A stretch of DNA of 42,443 bases. Origin: Cyclobacteriaceae bacterium (lineage in GTDB: Bacteria > Bacteroidota > Bacteroidia > Cytophagales > Cyclobacteriaceae). Shown here piece by piece: positions 27,397 to 34,848 of this stretch; the first letter of the stretch is position 1; every line of letters starts with the position of its first letter. A program made the translations under genes and the position numbers. A model generated the notes under the pieces. It did not search any database. It was not told where the DNA came from and saw only the letters and a list, made by a program, of their open reading frames with translations. The stretch is from the NCBI GenBank assembly GCA_029881895.1, contig JAOULS010000003.1, positions 1 to 42,443 on the forward strand. The letters are read 5' to 3'.

Positions 27397-28374
27397 ATGC
27401 CATTATTAACAATTTTAATACTAATTGCAGGAATAATCTTATTCTTCCTGTTTTTCTACTTTATTCCAGTAGGTCTTTGGATTACTGCAATATTTTCAAA
27501 TGTACGAGTAACGCTTGGAGAATTAATCGGTATGCGCTTCAGAAAAGTGCCTCCAGGTATTATTGTTAACTCACTAATTACTGCTGTTAAGGCTGGTGTG
27601 AAGTTGACAACTTCTGAACTGGAAACACACTATTTAGCAGGTGGAAATGTTCCAAATGTAATTCGAGCATTAATTTCAGCTGATAAAGCCAATATAAATT
27701 TGGAATTCAAACAAGCTACTGCCATTGATTTGGCAGGGAGAGATGTAATGGAAGCGGTTCAAATCTCAGTTAATCCAAAGGTAATCACAACGCCTAGAGT
27801 TGCGGCTGTTGCGGCTGATGGAATTCAGTTAATCGCTGTAGCTAGAGTTACGGTAAGAGCAAACATCCAACAATTGGTTGGTGGAGCTGGAGAAGATACT
27901 ATTCTTGCAAGAGTTGGTGAAGGTATTGTAACTTCTATTGGATCAGCTAACACACATAAAGCGGTTTTAGAAAATCCTGATAAAATCTCAAAATTAGTAC
28001 TTGAACGAGGATTGGATGCTGGAACTGCATTCGAAATTCTTTCAATTGATATTGCAGATATTGATATAGGTAAAAACATTGGTGCTGAACTACAAACAGA
28101 TCAAGCTAGTGCAGATTTAAAAGTGGCTGAAGCTAAGGCGGAAGAAAGAAGAGCAATGGCGGTTGCTGTTGAGCAGGAAATGAAAGCAAAAGCTCAAGAA
28201 GCACGTGCTAAAGTGATAGAAGCAGAAGCTGAAGTGCCTAAAGCGATGGCTGAAGCATTCCGTTCAGGGAATCTAGGTATAATGGATTACTATAAAATGG
28301 AAAACATTAAGTCCGATACAGGAATGAGGGAAGCGATTTCTGATTCTGGTAAAAAAGGAACTAAGAAAAAATAA
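27397..28374 (+). CDS. floA: Flotillin-like protein FloA
   Basis: 325 residues. An N-terminal membrane segment ([20 protein letters not shown]) is followed by the YqfA/FloA domain with [20 protein letters not shown] and [21 protein letters not shown] long Ala/Glu/Lys-rich coiled-coil ([20 protein letters not shown], then [18 protein letters not shown]) and a short C-terminal tail follow. FloA organises membrane microdomains in other bacteria. It starts 2 bases after nfeD and is followed by a strong terminator, so the pair is a two-gene unit, perhaps read on from proS (34 bases between). Confidence 0.92.
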   Translation: MPLLTILILIAGIILFFLFFYFIPVGLWITAIFSNVRVTLGELIGMRFRKVPPGIIVNSLITAVKAGVKLTTSELETHYLAGGNVPNVIRALISADKANINLEFKQATAIDLAGRDVMEAVQISVNPKVITTPRVAAVAADGIQLIAVARVTVRANIQQLVGGAGEDTILARVGEGIVTSIGSANTHKAVLENPDKISKLVLERGLDAGTAFEILSIDIADIDIGKNIGAELQTDQASADLKVAEAKAEERRAMAVAVEQEMKAKAQEARAKVIEAEAEVPKAMAEAFRSGNLGIMDYYKMENIKSDTGMREAISDSGKKGTKKK

Positions 28375-28393
28375 ACTAGATAATCGTTAAACA

Positions 28394-28426
28394 AAAAAGC
28401 CCTATGAAATTTTCATAGGGCTTTTT
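28394..28426. terminator. Bidirectional terminator between floA and an outer membrane protein gene
   Basis: AAAAAGCCCTATGAAA (28394-28409) pairs perfectly with TTTCATAGGGCTTTTT (28411-28426). The flanking A and T runs give a terminator in both directions, and the two genes converge on it. Confidence 0.9.
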
Positions 28427-28429
28427 GTT

Positions 28430-28948
28430 TTATAATTTGAAGGTAAAACCCACCATAGCGCCTGAGTGTGTACCAGCATCTACTTGTGCTTGTACAGACC
28501 ATTTAGGGTTAAAATTATAGCGACCACCTACGTGAGGATTTACACCTACATTAGGTAAAAGTGTGTTTGTAGTTACCCCAGTTGTAGAATTTATTACAAA
28601 GTAGCTAACACTAGCTCCTGCATATACATCGAATTCTCTAGGAATGCTTAATAAATTATTAAAATGAAAATCTCCATTAAAACCAATGCCAAAAGCAGTT
28701 TCTGTAGTATTAGTTCTTATAAAAGTAACTGGGTCGATAACGGTAGTGTTGTATGCTCTAAATGATAGTATAGGGCCAAGACTTATGTTTTCATGAATCC
28801 CAAAATCCATACCTAAATATACGGGTATGCCAAACGTAGAAGCCCCTGTTCCAAAATTGAATTGTTTTTCTCCTTTCCGAATAGGACTTTGAGCATTCGC
28901 AAGCGAAATGCTAAATGTTAATAGAATTAGAAATGATAATTTTTTCAT
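28430..28948 (-). CDS. Small outer membrane beta-barrel protein
   Basis: 172 residues from the ATG at 28948 (MKKLSFLILLTFSISLANAQ, a clear signal peptide); an upstream ATG at 28987 would add 13 charged/polar residues and was rejected. The mature part starts SPIRKGEKQFNFGTGASTFG and continues with alternating strands (MDFGIHENISLGPILSFRAY, FDVYAGASVSYFV, GGRYNFNPKWSVQAQVDAG), ending in the barrel-like MVGFTFKL. It looks like an eight-stranded OmpA/OmpW-type barrel, common in Bacteroidota; no ligand can be named. A well-placed promoter (TTG, 23 bases, TATATTTG) sits just upstream. Confidence 0.82.
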   Translation of the reverse strand: MKKLSFLILLTFSISLANAQSPIRKGEKQFNFGTGASTFGIPVYLGMDFGIHENISLGPILSFRAYNTTVIDPVTFIRTNTTETAFGIGFNGDFHFNNLLSIPREFDVYAGASVSYFVINSTTGVTTNTLLPNVGVNPHVGGRYNFNPKWSVQAQVDAGTHSGAMVGFTFKL

Positions 28949-28984
28949 GTTTAATGGTTGGTTTTGTTTTATTAATTGTTGAGG

Positions 28985-29018
28985 CAAATATATTCATTCA
29001 CCCTGTATTTTTGAGCAA
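28985..29018 (-). promoter_or_regulatory. Promoter of the small outer membrane protein gene
   Basis: On the - strand, TTG (29016-29018) is followed after 23 bases by TATATTTG (28992-28985), in agreement with the Bacteroidota pattern TTG-N17-23-TAnnTTTG. The start would fall within about 35 bases of the ATG at 28948. Confidence 0.6.
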
Positions 29019-29063
29019 ATTGATTATAATTTAGTTATTATTGGATTTACAAAAATCACATCT

Positions 29064-30239
29064 TTGAAACATAATCAAGAAACTTCATTTTACGGGTTGC
29101 AATTTTGGCTACTATGCGCAAGTTCATTCTTGTTTTTTGCTAGTTTTAATATGCTGATTCCTGAATTACCCAATTACATAACGAGTTTAGGGGGAGAAAA
29201 GTATAAAGGTTTTATTATAGCGATATTCACCCTTTCGGCTGGGTTATCACGTCCTTTTAGTGGTAAATTGGCAGATACTATTGGTAGAATGCCTGTAATG
29301 ATAGTAGGGGTGGTGGTGTGTTTCCTGATAGGATTTCTGTATCCAGTATTAACATCTGTAAGTGGATTTCTATTATTGCGTTTTTTTCATGGTTTTTCAA
29401 CAGGGTTTAAGCCAACGGGTACGGTAGCTTATCTGGCTGACATTGTTCCTATTAATAGAAGGGGAGAAGCAATGGGCATTATCGGGATGATGGGTAGTTT
29501 TGGGATGGCAGCTGGACCAGCTGTGGGCAGCTGGATTGCAGAAAGTTATGGAATAAATATGATGTTTTATACTTCGTCAGGTGTAGCATTACTTTCTATA
29601 CTTGTTCTAATTGGGATGAAGGAAACATTACCCAACAAGCAAACCATGAAATTTGGTTTATTGAAAATATCAATGGATGATGTCTATGAGCCAAGGGTGA
29701 TTAAACCTTCTGTGGTGTTTTTGCTAACAGCAATTTCATTTGGTACAATCCTTATAATAATTCCTGATTACAGTGAATATTTAGGGGTGAAAAATAAAGG
29801 ATTATTTTTTGCCGTCTTTACAATTTCATCGATTGTTATTCGGGTACTTGGAGGTAGAGCTTCTGATAAATATGGAAGAGAAATTGTAATTAAAATCGCT
29901 GCGATTGGTCTTACTTTAGCACTTTTGTTACTGGCACTTTCGCCTACCAAAACGTACTTTATAGTAAGTGCAATTATTTTCGGATTGTCTGTTGGGTTAA
30001 ACGCGCCTAATATTTTTGCTTGGGCAGTAGATTTAAGTGACGAGAAACACAGAGGTAGGGCGATGTCTACAGTATACATAGCACTAGAAATAGGGATTGG
30101 TGGAGGAGCTCTGCTTTCAAGTTGGCTGTATGCCAATAACTCAGAGAATTTTCAACAAATGTTTTTGGTATGTAGTGCGTTTTCATTTGCAGCTTTTTTA
30201 TTTTTAATGTTCTCTAATTCAAAAAAACAGAACGTATGA
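29064..30239 (+). CDS. MFS transporter
   Basis: 391 residues with about 12 membrane segments. The MFS motif between segments 2 and 3 is visible as GKLADTIGRMPVM, and its repeat in the second half as GRASDKYGREIV. The TTG at 29064 gives MKHNQETSFYGLQFWLL; the next in-frame ATG is near residue 30, inside the first membrane segment, so the TTG is preferred although the start is uncertain. The overall form resembles DHA1-type drug/efflux carriers; no substrate can be assigned. The stop overlaps the next ATG by four bases (ATGA), indicating co-translation with the YhhN-family gene. Confidence 0.88.
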   Translation: MKHNQETSFYGLQFWLLCASSFLFFASFNMLIPELPNYITSLGGEKYKGFIIAIFTLSAGLSRPFSGKLADTIGRMPVMIVGVVVCFLIGFLYPVLTSVSGFLLLRFFHGFSTGFKPTGTVAYLADIVPINRRGEAMGIIGMMGSFGMAAGPAVGSWIAESYGINMMFYTSSGVALLSILVLIGMKETLPNKQTMKFGLLKISMDDVYEPRVIKPSVVFLLTAISFGTILIIIPDYSEYLGVKNKGLFFAVFTISSIVIRVLGGRASDKYGREIVIKIAAIGLTLALLLLALSPTKTYFIVSAIIFGLSVGLNAPNIFAWAVDLSDEKHRGRAMSTVYIALEIGIGGGALLSSWLYANNSENFQQMFLVCSAFSFAAFLFLMFSNSKKQNV

Positions 30240-30922
30240 ATAAATCAAAAATAGCACTGTCTTTATTTTTATCTGCTGCGTTGATAAACATACTAGGTAA
30301 TGCCTTGTCGGTAGAGGTGTTAAATCTTTCGACAAAACCACTATTAATGGTGTTTTTACTACTTTATTTTTTAGCAAAAACAAGTGAAAAGAAACACTCA
30401 TCCCAATTGTTGATAATAAGCGCTTTACTATTTTCTTGGATAGGGGATTTATTTTTAATGTTTCAAAGTGAAAATGCGCTGTTTTTTACGGTTGGTTTAG
30501 GTGCGTTCTTAATTTCTCATTTGTTTTATATTACTATAAATAGGAAAACCAGAAACGATTCGACTTCGAAAGAAATGAGTAAACCACGTTTAGCTCGCTA
30601 TGATTTCTTCCTGTTTTTGATATGTGTTTCTTTAGTTATGGTTTTATCACCTCACTTAGGAACTATGCTGTTTCCAGTAGTTACCTATGCTATTACAATT
30701 ACTTTTATGACCATTACGGCATTACATAGGTATGGAAAAACCACAACAATTAGCTTTTGGATGGTGATGATTGGGGCATCATTTTTTATGTTTTCAGATG
30801 CGGTAATTGCTTTAAATAAATTTGTTGCTCCTATTTCTGAAGCAAGGACTATTATAATGTCAACGTATATCTTAGCACAATACTTACTAGTTGAGGGGCT
30901 TCTCAATCATATGAAAAGATAG
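30236..30922 (+). CDS. YhhN-family membrane protein (lysoplasmalogenase-like)
   Basis: 228 residues with about eight hydrophobic segments. The family block STKPLLMVFLLLYFLA, then LLFSWIGDLFLMF and the C-terminal FFMFSDAVIALNKF (D-containing) are visible. Animal TMEM86 members are lysoplasmalogenases that cleave the vinyl-ether bond of lysoplasmalogens; the bacterial YhhN branch is only partly characterised, so the reaction is inferred. It begins with the ATGA overlap of the MFS gene and ends 109 bases before sod. Confidence 0.85.
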   Translation: MNKSKIALSLFLSAALINILGNALSVEVLNLSTKPLLMVFLLLYFLAKTSEKKHSSQLLIISALLFSWIGDLFLMFQSENALFFTVGLGAFLISHLFYITINRKTRNDSTSKEMSKPRLARYDFFLFLICVSLVMVLSPHLGTMLFPVVTYAITITFMTITALHRYGKTTTISFWMVMIGASFFMFSDAVIALNKFVAPISEARTIIMSTYILAQYLLVEGLLNHMKR

Positions 30923-30960
30923 CTTTTATCTATAACCATATCAATATTTCTTAATTGAAA

Positions 30961-30995
30961 TTTGTTTCAATTGCTGTTAGTGTTATGTATATTTG
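30961..30995 (+). promoter_or_regulatory. Promoter of the superoxide dismutase gene
   Basis: TTTG (30961-30964), 23-base spacer, TATATTTG (30988-30995), matching the Bacteroidota TTG-N17-23-TAnnTTTG pattern. It leaves about 30 bases of leader before the ATG at 31032. Confidence 0.6.
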
Positions 30996-31031
30996 AATAA
31001 AAAACATATCACATTTTAAATATATATAAAT

Positions 31032-31640
31032 ATGGCATTTGAATTACCACAATTACCTTACGCATACGATGCATTAGCACCTAATATAGATGCGAGAACG
31101 ATGGAAATACACCATGGAAAACATCATGCAGGTTACACAAATAATTTGAACGCAGCGATTACTGGAACAGAATTAGAAGGTAAATCCATTGAAGACATTT
31201 TGAAAGGAATGGATATGAGCAATGGAGCTGTTCGAAATAATGGCGGAGGGTATTATAATCACAGTTTGTTCTGGCAAGTAATGTCTCCAAACGGAGGAGG
31301 AAATCCTTCTGGTGAATTAGCAGAAGCAATAGATGCTGCATTTGGTTCATTTGATGAATTTAAGGATGCTTTTTCTAAAGCTGCGGCTACTCGTTTTGGA
31401 TCAGGCTGGGCTTGGTTATGTGTTCATAAAGGAGGAAAAGTAGATGTTTGTTCTTCTGCAAACCAAGATAACCCATTGATGCCTGAAATTGGATGCGGAG
31501 GTATTCCAATATTAGGATTAGATGTTTGGGAACATGCGTATTACTTAAATTACCAAAACAGAAGGCCTGATTATATTGCAGCATTTTTCAATGTAATAAA
31601 TTGGGATGAGGTAGCTAAAAGATATTCAGAAGGTAAATAA
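31032..31640 (+). CDS. sodA: Superoxide dismutase, Fe/Mn family (probably Mn)
   Basis: 202 residues. It begins [20 protein letters not shown], the usual Fe/Mn SOD start. The four metal ligands are His27 (EIHHGKHH), His77 ([11 protein letters not shown]), Asp164 and His168 ([10 protein letters not shown]). The GGG before the second ligand and the Gln of SANQDNPLM point to the Mn type, in which the second-shell Gln is near residue 145. Iron or mixed use cannot be excluded. No signal peptide, so the protein is cytoplasmic. It has its own promoter and a strong terminator, so it is monocistronic. Confidence 0.96.
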   Translation: MAFELPQLPYAYDALAPNIDARTMEIHHGKHHAGYTNNLNAAITGTELEGKSIEDILKGMDMSNGAVRNNGGGYYNHSLFWQVMSPNGGGNPSGELAEAIDAAFGSFDEFKDAFSKAAATRFGSGWAWLCVHKGGKVDVCSSANQDNPLMPEIGCGGIPILGLDVWEHAYYLNYQNRRPDYIAAFFNVINWDEVAKRYSEGK

Positions 31641-31684
31641 TAGTATCAATGGTTAATCAGCTTTATGGTTAACTAAGAATGTTT

Positions 31685-31720
31685 TACATCACTACATAGT
31701 TGTAGTGATGTATTTTTTTT
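31685..31720 (+). terminator. Rho-independent terminator after sod
   Basis: TACATCACTACA (31685-31696) pairs perfectly with TGTAGTGATGTA (31701-31712) across a four-base loop, followed by eight Ts. It is one of the cleanest terminators in the window. The convergent gene on the - strand ends in the T run. Confidence 0.92.
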
Positions 31721-32651
31721 ACTGAAATCTAGCCAATACTGCTCGATGGTCTGATATGTTGTATTCAACGTTATTGATGCAATTTTCTAATTTAATTGTT
31801 TTTACTTCAGTAAAACGATTAAATAGTTCATTGGTGATTAAAATATGATCTAAATGACTTGGCCAACTTGGATAACTCCAATTGGATGAATTACCATCCC
31901 CTATTTCTTCATCAGTAAAAGTGAAATTAGGGTCATTTATGAAGTTGTCAAAAGGACCATCATGGATATCATCATTCCAATCGCCTAATATGATTACGTT
32001 TTCATCGGGTAGATTATTATTGATATTGTTTTGGAGAGCAATTGAGGCTGATTCTCTTCGTTTTGCTTCGATTGACCCTGCTACTCCACAGCATTTAAGA
32101 TGAATATTAAAGAAAGTCACTTCCAAATCAGTTTCTTTGTGTTTTATTTTGATTTGTATAGCAGGACGAGGCTCAACTTCATCTAAAAGAGCAATAGAAG
32201 GAGGTTCTAAAACAATTATTTCACAGGTTTTGTACAAATAGCCCATGTCTAAAGAGCCACTTATATTGGTTACTTCTCCTTCCCAACCATTAAGGTTATC
32301 AACGAGTAGGTTGAAGTCAGTAATAGAAGTTATTTCTTGAACAGCTATAATGTCGGCATTCATGTTAGGAATAATATCTTCAAGTAAGCCTAATGTGACA
32401 TACCCATTATTAGGGAAACGTTCTAAATTCCAAGTCACAACATCTAATGTTGACGAGCTTAAATCTATTAAACAGGAAGAGTATGCGCTTTGAACTTCAT
32501 TAAGTTGGCAGAGAGCGGTATCTAAAATATTTTTTACTGAATCAGTAGTATTGTTTTTCGAAAAATCGGGAGCATCATTACATTGTTGAAACAACAAAAA
32601 GATAATGATTGCCATGAATATTGATGCCTCATTTTTAATAGAATGTGTCAA
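31719..32651 (-). CDS. Endonuclease/exonuclease/phosphatase-family protein, probable lipoprotein
   Basis: 310 residues. The EEP-fold motifs are in order: VVTWNLERFPN (about residue 75), DIIAVQEITS, the HLKCC strand, ILGDWNDD, then LDHILIT and SDHRAVLARF at the end. They include the catalytic Glu, Asp, Asn and His. The N-terminus (MTHSIKNEASIFMAIIIFLL then FQQC) looks like a lipoprotein signal, but the lipobox is unusual (QQC), and a later ATG at 32615 is possible. Exported EEP proteins often degrade extracellular DNA or phosphoesters; the substrate is unknown. It ends inside the sod terminator region. Confidence 0.88.
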   Translation of the reverse strand: MTHSIKNEASIFMAIIIFLLFQQCNDAPDFSKNNTTDSVKNILDTALCQLNEVQSAYSSCLIDLSSSTLDVVTWNLERFPNNGYVTLGLLEDIIPNMNADIIAVQEITSITDFNLLVDNLNGWEGEVTNISGSLDMGYLYKTCEIIVLEPPSIALLDEVEPRPAIQIKIKHKETDLEVTFFNIHLKCCGVAGSIEAKRRESASIALQNNINNNLPDENVIILGDWNDDIHDGPFDNFINDPNFTFTDEEIGDGNSSNWSYPSWPSHLDHILITNELFNRFTEVKTIKLENCINNVEYNISDHRAVLARFQ

Positions 32652-32790
32652 TGTAAAAACGATTGATAAATTAGGAAACTACTTACGTTCTGTTATTTGA
32701 TTTATTGTAATAACAATATAAGTTATATTTATATGAAATCTAAATTAACATTTGATACGAGGTAAAACATACTTGTATGAAAATTTATTT

Positions 32791-32798
32791 TACCTTTG
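32791..32798 (+). promoter_or_regulatory. -7 box (TACCTTTG) of the exopolysaccharide gene block
   Basis: TACCTTTG matches TAnnTTTG exactly. A TTG at 32773-32775 is a little closer (15 bases) than the usual 17-23. It leaves a leader of about 70-80 bases before the glycosyltransferase ATG at 32878. Confidence 0.5.
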
Positions 32799-32877
32799 TA
32801 AAATAATTAAATTAATGGTTACTTTTTTATTACCAGACGTATTTAGTTATGTTTAACCTAACCTATAGTTGGCATTT

Positions 32878-33993
32878 ATGAGGGTAGCAATTGTACTCAA
32901 TACATCTTGGAATATTTATAACTTTAGATATAATCTAGTTATTCGTCTTTTAAGTAGGGGATACGAAGTATATGCTATAGCGCCACACGATTCATATAGT
33001 GAGAAGCTTGAAAAAATGGGATGTAAATATATCCCTCTTTCTATGGATAGTAGAGGGGTAAATCCTATGAAAGATTTTGCTCTTCTCATCGAGTTATTTA
33101 AAATATACAGAAAAATACTACCTGATGTAGTGCTTCACTACACTATAAAACCCAATGTTTATGGTACTTTGGCTGCAAGTCTCTTAAAAATACCAGTAGT
33201 GAATAACGTATGTGGTCTAGGTACTGCTTTTTTACAGAATAACTTATTGTCAGTAATAGCTAAGATGATGTACAGGATATCTTTTTGGTATCCTAAAAAA
33301 ATATTTTTTCAGAATGATGATGACCTAGAATTATTTGTAGATAATAATATAGTAAGTAAAAATAGTGCTGATATACTTCCTGGTTCAGGCATAGATTTAA
33401 CTAAATTCAAGCCTTCTTTCTTAAAATCAAGGGAAAAACTTACTTTTTTACTAATTTCTAGACTTATTTCAGATAAGGGGGTATATGAGTATGTGGAGGC
33501 AGTAAAATTGTTAAAAAAAGAGGGGGTAGAGGCTAACTTTCAAATTTTAGGAAGTAAAGACCCAGAACATAGACGAGGTATTCCTATTCATGAAATTGAC
33601 CAATGGATAAATGATGGAGTAATAGAATATTTAGGGACTACCGAAGATGTTAGGCCCTTTATTAATGAATCTGACTGTGTAATACTGCCTTCATATAGAG
33701 AGGGGACACCACGTACGTTATTAGAAGCAGCTAGTTCTACTCGACCAATTATAGCAACTGATGTGCCAGGGTGTAATAATGTAGTTGTTGATGGATATAA
33801 TGGGTTTTTGTGTAAAGAAAAGGATGCTAATGACCTGGCAGAAAAAATAAAATTATTCATAAAACTTCCACATGATAAGCGAATTGAAATGGGTGAAATG
33901 GGAAGGAAACGAGTTGAAGAAAATTTTGATGAAAATTTTGTGATTGATAAATACCTCAACGCTATTTCTGATATTTCCAAAAAAATAGCTTAG
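32878..33993 (+). CDS. Glycosyltransferase family 4-like
   Basis: 371 residues from ATG 32878 (MRVAIVLNTSWNIYNF); a TTG at 32869 was rejected. This is a GT-B fold enzyme. The N-terminal acceptor domain contains HYTIKPNVYGTLAASLLKIP and NNVCGLGTAF, and the C-terminal domain begins LLISRLISDKGVYEYVEA. The nucleotide-sugar motif E-x7-E is in EGTPRTLLEA. The sequence resembles GT4 enzymes of exopolysaccharide pathways (PelF/TuaC-like), and the sugar is unknown. It leads the export block, but a small hairpin after its stop may separate it partly from the next gene. Confidence 0.92.
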   Translation: MRVAIVLNTSWNIYNFRYNLVIRLLSRGYEVYAIAPHDSYSEKLEKMGCKYIPLSMDSRGVNPMKDFALLIELFKIYRKILPDVVLHYTIKPNVYGTLAASLLKIPVVNNVCGLGTAFLQNNLLSVIAKMMYRISFWYPKKIFFQNDDDLELFVDNNIVSKNSADILPGSGIDLTKFKPSFLKSREKLTFLLISRLISDKGVYEYVEAVKLLKKEGVEANFQILGSKDPEHRRGIPIHEIDQWINDGVIEYLGTTEDVRPFINESDCVILPSYREGTPRTLLEAASSTRPIIATDVPGCNNVVVDGYNGFLCKEKDANDLAEKIKLFIKLPHDKRIEMGEMGRKRVEENFDENFVIDKYLNAISDISKKIA

Positions 33994-33996
33994 AAT

Positions 33997-34019
33997 CCCT
34001 TTTTTTGAGAAGGGTTTTT
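33997..34019 (+). terminator. Weak hairpin terminator after the glycosyltransferase gene
   Basis: CCCTT (33997-34001) and AAGGG (34010-34014) can pair, followed by five Ts. The stem is only 5 bp, so it may give partial termination between the glycosyltransferase gene and the Wza-like gene. Confidence 0.4.
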
Positions 34020-34082
34020 GCAGTTTGCATAGAAGAATAAAGATTTTTAATATTTTAGCAATTGATTTAAAAAAAAAGTAAA

Positions 34083-34841
34083 ATGTCAATGGTGAAAAAT
34101 ATTACCGTAGCACTTTTATCTGTATTTCTCATTACATCATGTGGTACTTATCGTAAAAACATAATGTTGCAAGTTGGGGAAGAATTAAGTCCTTCTGATT
34201 CAGAGGAACTTAATTTAGAAACAAATTACACCATTCAAACGAATGATATTCTAAAATTAGAAGTATTTACAAATAAAGGAGAAAGAATAATTGATCCAGA
34301 TTTTGAACTCACAAAGGAACTAGGTGCCAATCAATCTAATTTAAAACCTAAATTAGAGTATATTGTAAATGCTGATGGTAGTGTAAAACTTCCAATGATT
34401 GGAATTATATTTCTAGAAGGAAAAAGCCTTCGTGAAGCAGAGTTGTTACTACAAAATGCTTATGGAGAATATTATAATACTCCGTTTATTTCGCTTCAAT
34501 ATATAAATAAGAGAGTAACCGTTATTGGTGCAGTAAATCAGGTGGTAGAACTTAAGAATGAGAATATGAAACTCATTGAAGTTTTAGCACTAGCCGATGC
34601 TATTGATAATGATGTCATTGTTCAAAATATTCGATTAATGCGAGGTGATGAAATATATGTTTTAGACTTAAGTAAGTCTGATGAAGTTCAGAAAACGAAT
34701 ATGCTGTTGAAGCCTGGAGATATTATATATGTTGAGCCATTAAGGCGACCTTTTATAGAAGCGGTAAAAGATTATGGGCCTATTATTAGTTTAGTGAGTA
34801 GTTTAACAGCTATTGTTGTAATTATTTCAAATTCAAAATAA
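34083..34841 (+). CDS. Polysaccharide export outer membrane lipoprotein (Wza-like)
   Basis: 252 residues. A lipoprotein signal is present (MSMVKNITVALLSVFLITSC with Cys near residue 20). The mature part has the Poly_export domain (YTIQTNDILKLEVFTNKGE) and a YIVNADGSVKLPMIG strand, then an SLBB-like segment (ITVIGAVNQ-type, here RVTVIGAVNQVVELKN). A C-terminal membrane helix (IISLVSSLTAIVVIIS) follows. Wza-like proteins form the outer membrane export channel for capsule or exopolysaccharide. It is followed after seven bases by its co-polymerase/kinase partner. Confidence 0.92.
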   Translation: MSMVKNITVALLSVFLITSCGTYRKNIMLQVGEELSPSDSEELNLETNYTIQTNDILKLEVFTNKGERIIDPDFELTKELGANQSNLKPKLEYIVNADGSVKLPMIGIIFLEGKSLREAELLLQNAYGEYYNTPFISLQYINKRVTVIGAVNQVVELKNENMKLIEVLALADAIDNDVIVQNIRLMRGDEIYVLDLSKSDEVQKTNMLLKPGDIIYVEPLRRPFIEAVKDYGPIISLVSSLTAIVVIISNSK

Positions 34842-34848
34842 TCAGAAA

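Noticed and set aside
32869-32877. TTG start for the glycosyltransferase
   Set aside because: The ATG at 32878 gives the usual MRVAIVLN start of the GT-B fold.
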